Assembly: GCF_008831285.2 (NCBI RefSeq)
Contig: NC_045143.1
Span: 2,489,503-2,553,502, forward strand
Source: Nymphaea colorata
Taxonomy: Eukaryota > Streptophyta > Magnoliopsida > Nymphaeales > Nymphaeaceae
DNA length: 64,000 bases
Reading direction: 5' to 3'
The notes under the pieces are model-generated. The model worked only from the letters and a program-made list of their open reading frames with translations, did no database searches and was not told where the DNA came from. The translations under genes were made by a program, and so were the position numbers. Every line of letters starts with the position of its first letter. Positions within the stretch are counted from its first letter, which is position 1. Of the stretch, positions 11,765-23,700 are shown in pieces.

Positions 11765-14700
11765 ATGTCTGCTTCATGTAAAAGGTGGATTGATGGCCTC
11801 CAGTTCTCATCCCTCTTCTGGCCTCCTCCACCAGATGAGAAACAACGACAGGTACCAACTAGTTTTTTCATGATTCTATGGTGGTTACGATTGTTATGCA
11901 TGATGTTCATTAGTTCTTGCTCCTGATTTTCTTATGTGGTGGCTAGATTTAGGCCTGCCATATGGGTTTGAAGAAAGTTGGTCTAAGACTAATTTTACCT
12001 GGCATGTCTATGTAGTTTCCAAGGTTGAACTCAACAATCAATGGACTGACAGACTTGCACCCTCACTCCCATAGTAAAAGGATAGAGCTATACGTTGTAC
12101 ACAGTATTTTTTACTATGAAAAAAATGCATCTCTAAAGAGAAATAAATTTTGCTCCGCTGCAGGTGGACTGGATCTGATTTAAGGTTTTTTTGTTGTAGT
12201 GGATCTGATTTTGGCCCAACCTCTGATGCCTTTTGCTGTACTGGATCCAATTTCATTCATAAAACTACTTAGCTTTTAACAAAAGTTTCATTCATCAAAA
12301 TAAGTTACTTACAAGGCACTAAACTGTAATAAGTTTCACTTTTAATATGCAAAAGTGATAATTAATAATATCGAGAAGTTATTCCTAAAATAACTCTAGT
12401 TCTAATGCTAAATAATAACATAATCAAGCTAAACTAAAAATTCAATCATAGAGATTAAATCATCAAATTAATTGCTAACCTAATACCTTCTCTGCAACTC
12501 TGCACATTCTTCGTTCTTTTTACGCTAGGCTTTATGCATTAAGGCCTAAGGCAATTGTGGTTTTACCTTTCAGGCGCAGGTTATGGCTTATGTTGAGTAT
12601 ATTGCTCAGTTTACTTCAGAGCAATTTCCAGAAGATATTGGAGAGGTAATTATTCTTTTTTCATTTTTCAGTTGAAAAATTTGATGAATTTCTGTTTCAT
12701 GCCCCTTCACTCTGAGTTTGGGTGATCCTATTTTGCAATTATGTTTGTTTAGTTGGTAGATGTTGATTTATTGTCTCTGAAAATTCTTTGCAGATAATAC
12801 GGAAGCGATACCCTAGCAAAAATGTTTGTCTTCTAGATGACGTACTGGGTAATGCAACCAAAGCCTTTTCAATCCATATTTCCTTGAGCTTTAGGGTTCA
12901 CGTGTTGTCATTTTGCTGCGAGGTCCTTGTTTTCTTTAATCTTATTATCAAGGTGCACTAAATATGAAATATCCTTTCCAGCAATCTTTGTACTTCATCA
13001 TCCAGAGCATGGACATGCTGTTATTCATCCAATACTTTCTTGTATAATTGATGGGACATTGATGTATGACAAGAATTATCCTCCATTCAGCTCTTTCATT
13101 ACATTATTCAGCCCAAGAAGTGAGGTATGGATTTCAGTACCAAAATCATTTTTGTCATAGTATTTTCTCTAAAATGAACATATCTGATTGGGGAGATTGA
13201 GGACCAGCATCCACTAGGGCATATGAAGTTCTTTCATTTGCATTTTTAGTCATCATTTTTAAAGTGTTACATCCTTACATGTCCACATATCAAATGGCTG
13301 TTCCCATTATCAGGAGGATTATTCCGAACAATGGGCTCTGGCATGTGGTGAAATTTTGAGGGTATTGACCCACTACAACCGTCCAATTTACAAGGTTGAA
13401 AATCAAAATAGTGAAACTGAAAGGAGAAGCAGTGGCAATCATGCATCAACCAGTGACAGACTGGAAAAAGAGCCCAGTCATCCTCTTCTTCTTGAGCATG
13501 AAAGGAAACCATTCAGGCCTTTATCTCCATGGATTACTGACATCTTGTTAGCTGCCCCACTAGGTATAAGAAGTGACTATTTTCGCTGGTAAGGAACTAT
13601 CACACACCTTATTGTTGTTTAGTGTGTTATTCTAAGTGGTGTCATTCTATTGGATGGGTTTCTTGTTTTTATTTTCAAAAGAGTAGCATAATGTGCAGGT
13701 GAATCGTTAATTTGATTTTCACCTTGTTTTGGCATAAACTGCTCAGGCTTTAGTATAGAAGTTCTTTCGTGTATATTTCTTAAAGCTGTGATCAGCATGG
13801 TTGCAACAGGTCTTGAGAACACTAACAAGATGATAGATCTATTTTATGAGTTCTTGGCTATGTCACATGGACACGGCAAAATGGGTGCCGCACCCATGTC
13901 GACACAGCTGGACACAGGTGTGGGTTTTATGGTGATATTTTTTTTGTACCTTTTCATTTTTGAGTTTATAATTTATGAATATAAATAATGAAATATGTTG
14001 TTGTTCGCTTCAAATCTTACTATTATTATATTATTTATGTATATGTAATAAATATAATGTAATATAGATATATAGTGAAGTTCTATGTTGTCGTGTGCCA
14101 GATGTTGTCATATGGCTAAAAATTAAAAATTTAACACTAAAAAAGTTGTCAGATGAGTGTTGCTGGTGGCTTACAATGCAGCAACGATTCATGGTGTTTT
14201 TAGCAGTGATTATGGTGCTTTTAGTGATGGATTTTTAATTTTTGACCATCTGGTCTGGCACATGATAACATAGAATTCTCCTGGACATATATACAGATAT
14301 GTATAAATTAGAGGCATGCCTTGCACCCAAGTTCTTAAAAATCGCCTTGCAGTACCCACTCCCATGTAATATAGGTTCCTGGTGTCCTCTGCCCTTTTGT
14401 TTTGTATATTGTTTTTTTTCTTTTATGTTTTTAATCTTTCCAAATAGTTATGAGGCATAGTGTACACAGAGACATAGACACACACAAAAAGGATGAGGCT
14501 TTGAGTCCAAATTGTTGTGTCCAGAGCTGACAAGGTTTTAGTTATCAGGAACATTGTTTTTGCTAGGTACGGGCGTAAGGCCTTCAATGGAGTGGTGTTG
14601 GTGTACCTTTAGTGAAGAGAGCATGACAATGGAATGCTTAAGCCACTGAGTCTTCAAAGGAGCATAACTAAAGTTATACATGGTCCAAAATAACCAAACA

Positions 14701-17700
14701 ATGAAGTTTGTAATGTTGGATAAGCACTCTGTGTAAAAGAAAATTAATGAAAATTACAGCTAGACTGACATCGATATAAGGCGGCATAACCTTTTTAGAT
14801 CATGCTCACTTATGTCTTGGCACAGGAAAAAGTCCCAATATTATTAGCATTTCAGAAAGGTACTTAATATAATAACACAATGAATACCATGGACCAGTTG
14901 TTGGGCATTGGAGGTGTTGCAGAAATATTTATGAAAAATCCATTTCCTGAAAGAATTTGGTTACGATCTAATTCATTCTGTAAGAAGCTTGTTTGTACAT
15001 TTTGGCAGGTAGTAGCGTTTCTGTTTACTGAAGAGCTCCCTAGTATATATTATCTATTTGCACCCACATTGTTTATTTGCTTGCAGTCAAACATGAAAAG
15101 AAGAGTCTAGGGAGGAGTTATCTGCTACTGCAGGCAGGTTTTCACATGATATAAGCCTAGCCATCAGTGGTAATGTGGGAGGCTTTGCTACCATGTTAAT
15201 TTGCATTCAACATAGTCAGACATCCTTGCCTCAGGTTTGAGGCTTGATTAACCCCCGGAAAAAAATTAGATTGAAGAAACAAATATAGATAAAAAGATAG
15301 ATACATTTAATTGGGGGATAATATAGCATTTAGGTCAGTCTACCTTCTTCTTTCAATTCTGAAGGAGTTACTAAAATAGAAAAAGTTGCTCCACCAGCAT
15401 TGTCCATATTGTACATCTTTAGTCGATATGCCCTTTTAACATTCACTGACTCAAGGCCCAAAGGTCATTTCTTTCCATCTGACATGCTGTGATTTCTAAG
15501 CATGTTTTCTTAGATAAGATGCTACATAATCTCTCTGTAGTAAAAATTTCTGGCCTCATGTCGAGTTATAACATCAAACCTTGCGAAAAGGATGTCTTTT
15601 TGTCCTTCTAAAATGGCAAAACTGAGAAATAATTTGGTCCACTTTGTGTTACCATGACTTCTTTAGTTTAAAACTTTAATGCCCATGAATTGTTAAAATA
15701 TGGTGTAGGAGCATAAAGGTGATTGGTAAGTCTAGGTGCTTCTTAATAAGTGGATTCCTCTATTAAGAGTACTGCTGCATTATAGAATATTCTTAATATT
15801 TTGACGAAACAAGGCCTTGTCTATTCAATATTCGTAAGTGGCTTCATATTGAAGCATCTTTTTTATGATCCTTGTTTTTACATATTGATGTTTTGACATT
15901 TTTAATTTATTTTAGAGATCTTTCCTTGGCTTTCCAGTGAAATGTAAATTCTTTAGTTGTTTCTTGACCATGGAAGTTGACTTGGTGTTTTAATTTATAT
16001 TTTTGCATGAACGACTAATGTAATATTAGTTGACTATTTATACTCAGCATATTTTGCTGAGTCTAATTGTTTCTGTGTTGTGCAAATTACTAATGACTAT
16101 ATTCACATTTTGATCAATTAGGTGTGGTGGAGTTATGGGCAAGTATGCTGCTAGTGGAGAACTCAAACCACCAACAATTGGTTAGTGAACTTCATACTTT
16201 GTTATTTTTTTGGTTCATCATGAGGGTCTTACTCTTATTCCCTTTTGTACTCATCTTACTGAAATGGGTCAATTTTTTGTTTTTCTGTCATATGCTCCTG
16301 GTAGTACAGGAAGCCTCAAATTGCTTGTACTTAGTTCATGAATATCCTATTTCTTACAGCTAAGATATTCAGTTAATGGTATGGTGTATTTGTCTGGTTT
16401 GTTTTTGCTCATGTTGTAGAGGTCTAGATTTGCTAGATATGTGCTGTAACTATTGTTCAGTCTCTCTCAGTTGCGTTGTCAGTATCAGTTACAAAACTTG
16501 TAAATGCAAGGCACAATGATAGTACTTTGTATCATAGGTGCATCAGCAACTGGAAGCACCATCATTAACAAAGTAAACTGAACAATTTGAAGCGTCCATT
16601 CTATGTTGATGTCAGGGGGAGCTTTGGGCCAGGCCCAGCTTGTTGTAGCCCCACATCTGACTCTAAGACACTGCTGCTCATCTCAATTATGTATTGTTTA
16701 GGCATCAGAAAATATCATATAAAGGAAGAACCAGAACAGATTGATTGGGCAAAGGCGAAGAACCAGAACAGATTGATTGGGCAAAAGCATTCTTTTGCAA
16801 GTCCTTTGTATTTTACTAGAGCTACATCAGCAATTTGACTGGCTCATCAACATCCCAACTAGTCTCACTTTTTTTGCTAGTCAGGTCAACCAACTAGCTG
16901 ATTGCACTTTTCTCACGGATCTAAAAATCTATGCCGTATGTCATTCCTTTTCTTTTCTTTTCACGTCTCTTAATATATGTCCCTTAGGGTGTGTTTGGGT
17001 GGGAAAGTGGCATTTTTAATGTGAGAGTGTCATGAGATGTCATCCGTGGTTTTTGAATGTGGAGGGTACAATCAAGACAACAAGTTTGTCTCAGATATTC
17101 TCTACCGCCAGCCAGACACGATCTTATTATTGATGCTAACTATAACGACCTGGTCTACTCTCCATTGGGCTTGGGCTTCTTATTTGGCAGATCCCGACCC
17201 GTCCTTTAGTAGCTTCAGTTTCAGCCCCAAAAGGCTAGGAACTAGAACAACTAATCACTTGAGTAACCTCCTTGTAACACCCCACTTATTATGTGTTTTA
17301 GGACTAACAAGTTTTGAAGTTAGGCTATTTTCTTAAACACATAAAATAATTAGTGAGGCTGCTAATCTAGTTTTAGAACAACAAGATCTTTGTTCATTGA
17401 AAACATAAAGGAAGATGGATGAAAATGGAGGCCACGGTAGGGCAGATTATAAGGGAGTTCAAAAGAAGAGAAAAAGTAAAAAAACTATTGTTGAATTGCA
17501 GCCTTTGGCTAGGTTATTTTCAATTCGAGCTCACAGTGTTCTGTTTTGAACTTTTGCCTGTGTGTACCCAACATTTGACTGAATAACTGCACAGCTGATT
17601 TGGAGTTTGCTATTCCATCTTGATACATCCTACTTTGATATACTAAGTTAACCTGGTTGGACATCTAGAAGCATCAAAGTAGGATGTCATATACTAAGTT

Positions 17701-20700
17701 ATATATGTGTGTGTGTGTGTGTGCGCACGCCCGTTTGTGTCGTGGAAGTTAGATCCTGACAACTACAAGCATGATAATGCAAGTAACATCTCTTTTTGTC
17801 TTTGCATTGTATGCCTAAGTCACGCGGTGTGCCAAAAATGGTGGTGCACTTGAGTCGATGGGGGGTGTGGGTGCGAGTAAACCGAGTTCGGTGTTGCTGA
17901 CTACCCACTCTTTTTTTTCTCATACTTTACCCTCTTCCTTCTTCCCTTTTCTCTCTCTTCGGCCCCCTCCCATTTTATTTAATAAAATTTTGAATTCTGT
18001 ATGAGACTAAGCTAACCTTGAAAAGAAAAATTTAAAAATATTGACAAAATAAATTTACTTATATAACAGATTATATTAAGTAGACAGCTATGTCGCATGG
18101 ACTCTTCAAAAAAGGAGCAGCACTTGCGTTAGGTGCGGATGTGGATGTGGCTCCGACATGCATCCCCAACTGCACTTTCTCTTATTCATGTTCAATTTTT
18201 TTTCATTTTTTTCCTACTCTCTCTCCCTCTATTTCTTTATGTACAGTAATAAAAATGAAAAACAAATGACAGATTAAGCTAATAGACAACTATATAATTA
18301 TATGTGTCTATTATAAATACATATATTTATATACATATAGTAAATAAATATATAAATATATATACACCCTCACTGCACCCCTGCACTCAAATTTTTTAGG
18401 ATGTGTTGCACTGATACCTGCATCTGCACCGCACGCTCATGTGACATATGTGGACGGATGACCAGAGGAATCCAATAAACCCATTTATATATGTATGTAT
18501 GTATTATATCTGTGTGGATGTGTAAGTTATTTATGTGGAACATTGAAGTATAAGAATATGTGGAACATTGAAGTATAGGAATACTGGTTACATGGTTAAA
18601 GCTTGGCATTGTCACAGCCACTTTCAGTCTTGAGTCTGTAAATGAGGAAACATCACTGGTTTTGGTGGTGAAACTGTAGACCGTTGGTTATCTTAACACA
18701 GAAAATGTTGAAGCATTGATCCTGCATAAGGCAGGGATGGTGTCACCTGATGCCTTTTTGGCATTCATAGTGATGTGTGTGTCATGCTTTTGAGAAGGGA
18801 TAGCTAGTCTTTGCATCAGAATTTTGACATTTATGTGAATGCAGACTTGTGAATTCAAAGACCATATTGTTTTGACATGCCTATATTCTCATGATTTCTG
18901 TAAATGCTATGTGTTTTTTATTCTTTTGGTTGCTGAGGCATGTGCATGGACCATGAAATTTATCTCTTTCTGTTGCTTGTTTTCAGCTAGCAGCCGTGGA
19001 ACTGGAAAACACCCTCAGCTCATGCCATCAACTCCTAGGTGGGCTGTTGCGAATGGAGCTGGTGTGATTCTGAGTGTGTGTGATGAAGAAGTTTCCAGAT
19101 ATGAAACTGCAAATTTAACTGCAGCTGCTGTCCCTGCCCTTTTACTACCTCCTCCAACAACAGATCTGGATGAACATCTAGTTGCAGGGTTGCCTGCTCT
19201 TGAGCCATATGCACGCTTGTTTCACAGGTATAGGAGCTTGAGTTTCCTCTTCAGTCTGGATACAATTTTTGGAGCTATATTGAAAAGGATTAGCATTTGG
19301 TTTAGGTACTATGCAATAGCTACTCCAAGTGCAACACAAAGACTTCTACTTGGTCTTTTGGAAGCACCGCCTTCTTGGGCACCAGATGCACTTGATGCTG
19401 CTGTGCAGCTTGTGGAGCTTCTTAGGGCAGCTGAAGATTATGCAACTGGAATGAGGGTTAGTCTATGACTGGTGGCATTTGCTTAGTGCTCTAGTTTAGA
19501 GTTTCATAATTTATGTTTATCTGTTTATTAAAATCTTTTGTGTTCACTGAATTGTGATTGCAATTTAATAGTGTAAGAGGTGCACAAGGTTGTGATGCCT
19601 TTTTTTCCTTTTTCTTTTTGAGCTTTTATGAAAAGGAAAAATTTCCAGATGTTTCTACCTTATGTGATGGAATAATTACTGAGAACTTTCTGTCACAAGA
19701 TTCCTTGTTTTCCATTAATTTGGGCTTTTCTTCACTCGTCTTCATTTGTGATTGTCACAAAATTTTCTTTGCTTGTGATATGGAATAAATCTTGGTCACT
19801 TTTTCGTTTTTTTTTTCCCTTCTCTGATTTCCTGCATTTACGACCTTTTTGTTAGTGCTTTTAGATCTGAGATGTGCTTAAATTGTAAAAGGGGATCTCT
19901 CTCTGTCTCACACACATGCATGCACATGCATCAATTCATATACTTGCAGATTTCATTTTTTCGTGGTGTAGAATTCTAAGTTGGAATTTTGGCCTCTACA
20001 TACCACAAACTCTATGGAAGATATGCTTTTGGACATTAAAGACATGCAAAAAACTAAAGATGCATGGCAACTTGTGCTTGTTTTGGATAGATTTTAGAAC
20101 ATGGCATAATGCACTTATTTATTTGTTTCACTAAGACCTATGTTCTTAAAAGCATTAGACAGAGTATGGGCAATGGGTAAAGCCTAGAGTCCACGCATGC
20201 TTAGGCTGGAGTAGGTGATTTAAGCAATTCTAAAAAAAGAGAAAATTGTAAAGCTAATAAAATGCAACACTAAGGCTTTGTTGGTAGCCTGAGGTGATTT
20301 CACATCCTTGAGTCTTAGATCTGAGGTCTTAAGATCTGAAGATTGCGTTTGATGGGTTAAACGTGATCCTCAGGTCTGTCACTTTTTCATGAAACCCTTG
20401 ATGAGAGCCTTGTTCGGAGCGCTCCTCCTCACAGTGCAAGCAAGACAGCCATGGCCACCATCTTTGAGGTGCGTTTCCTCTCCCTCTTTTAACTGGCTGG
20501 AGAAGGCTTCAAAGCCCTCTTTTTCTGACAAAAAAAAGGGTTTTGAGTCCCTCACTGGTCAGCCAGAACAGAGGGTTTCGAGGCTCTCTCAAGCCAGGGG
20601 AAAAGAGGTCTTTGAATTTCCCTGTTCCAGCAAAAGGAGAGGGCTTTGAAGCTTCCATGGCCAGCCCCACCCGTTCCCTCTCCCCCACCCCTCCCAGCCC

Positions 20701-23700
20701 CCAATCCCCCACCCACCAAAAAAAAAAAAATGCTTCAGGCCTCTCCAGGAGTGAGGAGAATAAGGCTTCTAACCCATCCAAAGCCTTCTTTTTCCTACAG
20801 AACGAGAGGGCTTCTAAGACCTGTTTGGTCGACTGGAAGAATGCCTTCAAAGCCCTCTTGTTTGCCAGAAAAAGAGGGTCCCCCCCCTTTCCGATCAGAG
20901 ATCTGCAGATTTTAGGTCACTTGAAGATCTGAAATCTGCAGTTCTCAAATGACGAGTTTGATAACTCTCCACGTCTCCTTGCAGATCCGAGATCAGATCA
21001 AAGATCCGGTGCTATCAATGGCCCCCTAAATGTTATTATATATGTGTGACATATATAACGACATACACAGTGACACCAAGATTTTTAAAATAATATAATT
21101 CAAATAAACTCACAGAGTCCTATATAGATACATACATACATAATGCACAAATGTGCACACATAAACTATGTTGTTAAAAACATTAGGTACAGAAGGTAAG
21201 ATGAGCCTTGGCAGTCTAGGCACATTAAGTGGGCCATCCTCAAAACGGGAAACTGATAAAATGCAATATTTGTTATGAAATTAGTACTGAAATTGAAGCA
21301 TTTCTTAATGGAAATCTATAACTATTATGACAATAAAACAGTTACATCAAAACCCAAACGCATTAAACATTTCACAAAAAAGGTGTTTTTCAAAGTTATA
21401 TTGCATACAAATTCTTACCATTTCCTAGATGACAACTGCCAAGTCTCTACTTCTATTTTGTGAAACAGATATCCTGAAACAAAACCTAAAGTTGCTAATC
21501 AAATAACAAGAAAGTACAAATTTTCAGTATGATCATAGTGCATATTAACCTTGGTTTCCATAAAATTATCTTCTATTGCCAGTGTTGTACGTATCGTACG
21601 ATATGGGGCCGTATCGTACGATACGTATCGTATCGTTTGTAAAATACGATACGATACACCTCCTGTATCGCAAATGGGGGTGTATCGTACCTGTATCATA
21701 CGATACGTGCGATACGGGCCCCTGTATCGTACGATACGGTGCGATACGGCCCGTATCGTACGATACGGGCTGATTTCTAAAAAGGAGACTTGAACCCCAT
21801 TTTTTCGAGTTTTTTTTATAAAAACCCACCCCTTCCTCATTTCTAATCTATAGATTGTACCATTTTAGAGGGAAATCATTGATTTTCATTGTGAAATCAT
21901 TGATTTCCATTGTGAAATCATCGATTGTCACCGTGAAATCATCTATTAAACCATGGATTTGTGCATGGGTGGCTGATTCCCATTGAGAGGAAATGGTTTT
22001 TTTTTAAACCATGAAGATAAAGATGAAAAAGAATGATATTGTTATGAATTTTGATGTCTATGAAGTATGAATGATGAACCGTGAACGTGTAAGTTTATAG
22101 CATTTAGCAAAATAATAAGTCTATCATTATCTAAAAGACTAAACCATGTTTTCTATGAAGAATTTATTATTTTTAATTTTTTCTGATTTTTTATGAATTT
22201 TTTGATTTTTTAAAAAAAATTTCTGATTTATTATTATTATTTTTTTAAAATTTACGATACGGTTACGATACGTTACGATACGGCGTATCTTAAAGCCCGA
22301 CCGATACGCCTTACGATACGCTTTTTACAACATTGTCTATTGCAATTCTAAAGAAGATAATACACAGACAAGTGAATTTAAAACTTAAAATGACATAAAA
22401 TATTCAAAGTATAATAATATACAAATTGTAATGGTAACTGTAACCATAAGTATGCATGCACATGCATACAGATATAACTTAATGCAAAATCACATGCAGC
22501 AACAAAAAGTGAAAAAACTGCATGGCAACAGAAGAAAAAGAAATGTCTTGAAAGAAGGAAAAAAATAAGAGGGGGAAAAAAAAAGAAAAAAATTAAGTTG
22601 TCAATGAGAAAATCCTAGGCATCTTAAGCGATGTTCTAGGCATTTTCAAATGGTAGATTGCCTTAAACCAACTAGGCATTTTCAGGAATGTATGCACATG
22701 GCAATCAATAGTATCTGATTTATTTTAAGTGCATGTTTCTGTCAATTGGCCATTGAAATCCACTATCGGAGATCAGGTTCCATGGCATGAGTTTGCTAAT
22801 TGCTAATATAGGGAGTGGTTATAAAGAAAATTGATACTTCATGCTTTTATTTCTTGAAAGCTAATTCCATTACTTGGCTTAGGTTGTTTATGTCCAGCTG
22901 TAATTTACAATCTTCAACACTTTTATTGAGGTAGAAAGGAATAAGCAGCAGGTTTTCCATGTTCTTGATGAGTAACTGGTTTCTTGATGTATTTTCGGGG
23001 ATTTCATGTTCAACAACTATTAACATTTCCTTATTTTGCATGGTCTCTTGCTGTTTGATCTTGTCATTAGTGTTGCTGTCCATGCTTCATCATTCCTCTC
23101 TCTCTCTCTCTCTCTCTTCTCTTTTTTCTGGTTAACATTGCATTGGTCGTGCAGTATTTTTGTTTTGTGATCTTGCTTGCCAGTAATCTTTCACTTTTTA
23201 GACCAACTGATTATCTTCAACACTTTTATTGAGGTAGAAAGGAATAAGCAGCAGGTTTTCCATGTTCTTGATGAGTAACTGGTTTCTTGATGTATTTTTG
23301 GGGATTTCATGTTCAACAACTATTAACATTTCCTTATTTTGCATGGTCTCTTGCTGTTTGATCTTGTCATTAGTGTTGCTGTCCATGCTTCATCATTCCT
23401 CTCTCTCTCTCTCTCTTCTCTTTTTTCTGGTTAACATTACATTGGTCGTGCAGTATTTTTGTTTTGTGATCTTGCTTGCCAGTAATCTTTCACTTTTTAG
23501 ACCAACTGATTATGCAGCTGCCTCTGATTTCCCTTACCTTTTGTCATAGCTCCCAAGGAACTGGATGCATTTGCACTTCCTTCGTGCTATTGGCACAGCA
23601 ATGTCCATGAGGGCAGGCATTGCTGCAGATGCTGCTGCCGCTTTACTTTTCCGAATACTTTCTCAGCCTTCATTACTTTTTCCTGCTGCTAGACCAACTG

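Larger units (their letters stand above)
16181..18986 (+). other. GIGANTEA intron 6 (2.8 kb)
   Basis: The intron runs from the GTTAGT donor to a TTTTCAG acceptor. It carries a perfect 32-bp tandem duplication (16725-16788), a small hairpin (17625-17687), a (TG)n run at about 17705-17722, a possible MITE (about 18090-18447) and a 25-bp tandem duplication (18533-18582). No coding sequence was recognised inside. Confidence 0.65.
19457..23549 (+). other. GIGANTEA intron 8 (4.1 kb), nest of insertions
   Basis: This is the largest intron of the gene. In order it holds a Tourist-like element (20274-21026), an hAT-like element with palindromic ATCGTACGAT arrays (21580-22335) and a 303-bp tandem duplication (22910-23513) ending just before the exon 9 acceptor at 23549. 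Exons 8 and 9 still join in frame (GGA ATG AGG / CTC CCA AGG AAC), so splicing signals appear preserved. Confidence 0.75.

Noticed and set aside
17625-17687. Perfect 15-bp hairpin considered as a miRNA precursor
   Set aside because: The stem is too short for a plant miRNA precursor, and the flanking direct repeat suggests a duplication or MITE scar.
20389-20932. Proline/serine-rich open frames in GIGANTEA intron 8
   Set aside because: They sit inside the Tourist-like element and reflect its repetitive GC-rich core.
21560-21793. Palindromic array considered as a CRISPR-like or satellite repeat
   Set aside because: There is no regular spacer-repeat period; it is the terminal part of an hAT-like element with an 8-bp target duplication in a plant nuclear intron.
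22847-23386. Two nearly identical minus-strand frames starting MDSNTNDKIKQQ
   Set aside because: They arise from the recent 303-bp intronic duplication; similarity between them is duplication, not evidence of a gene.
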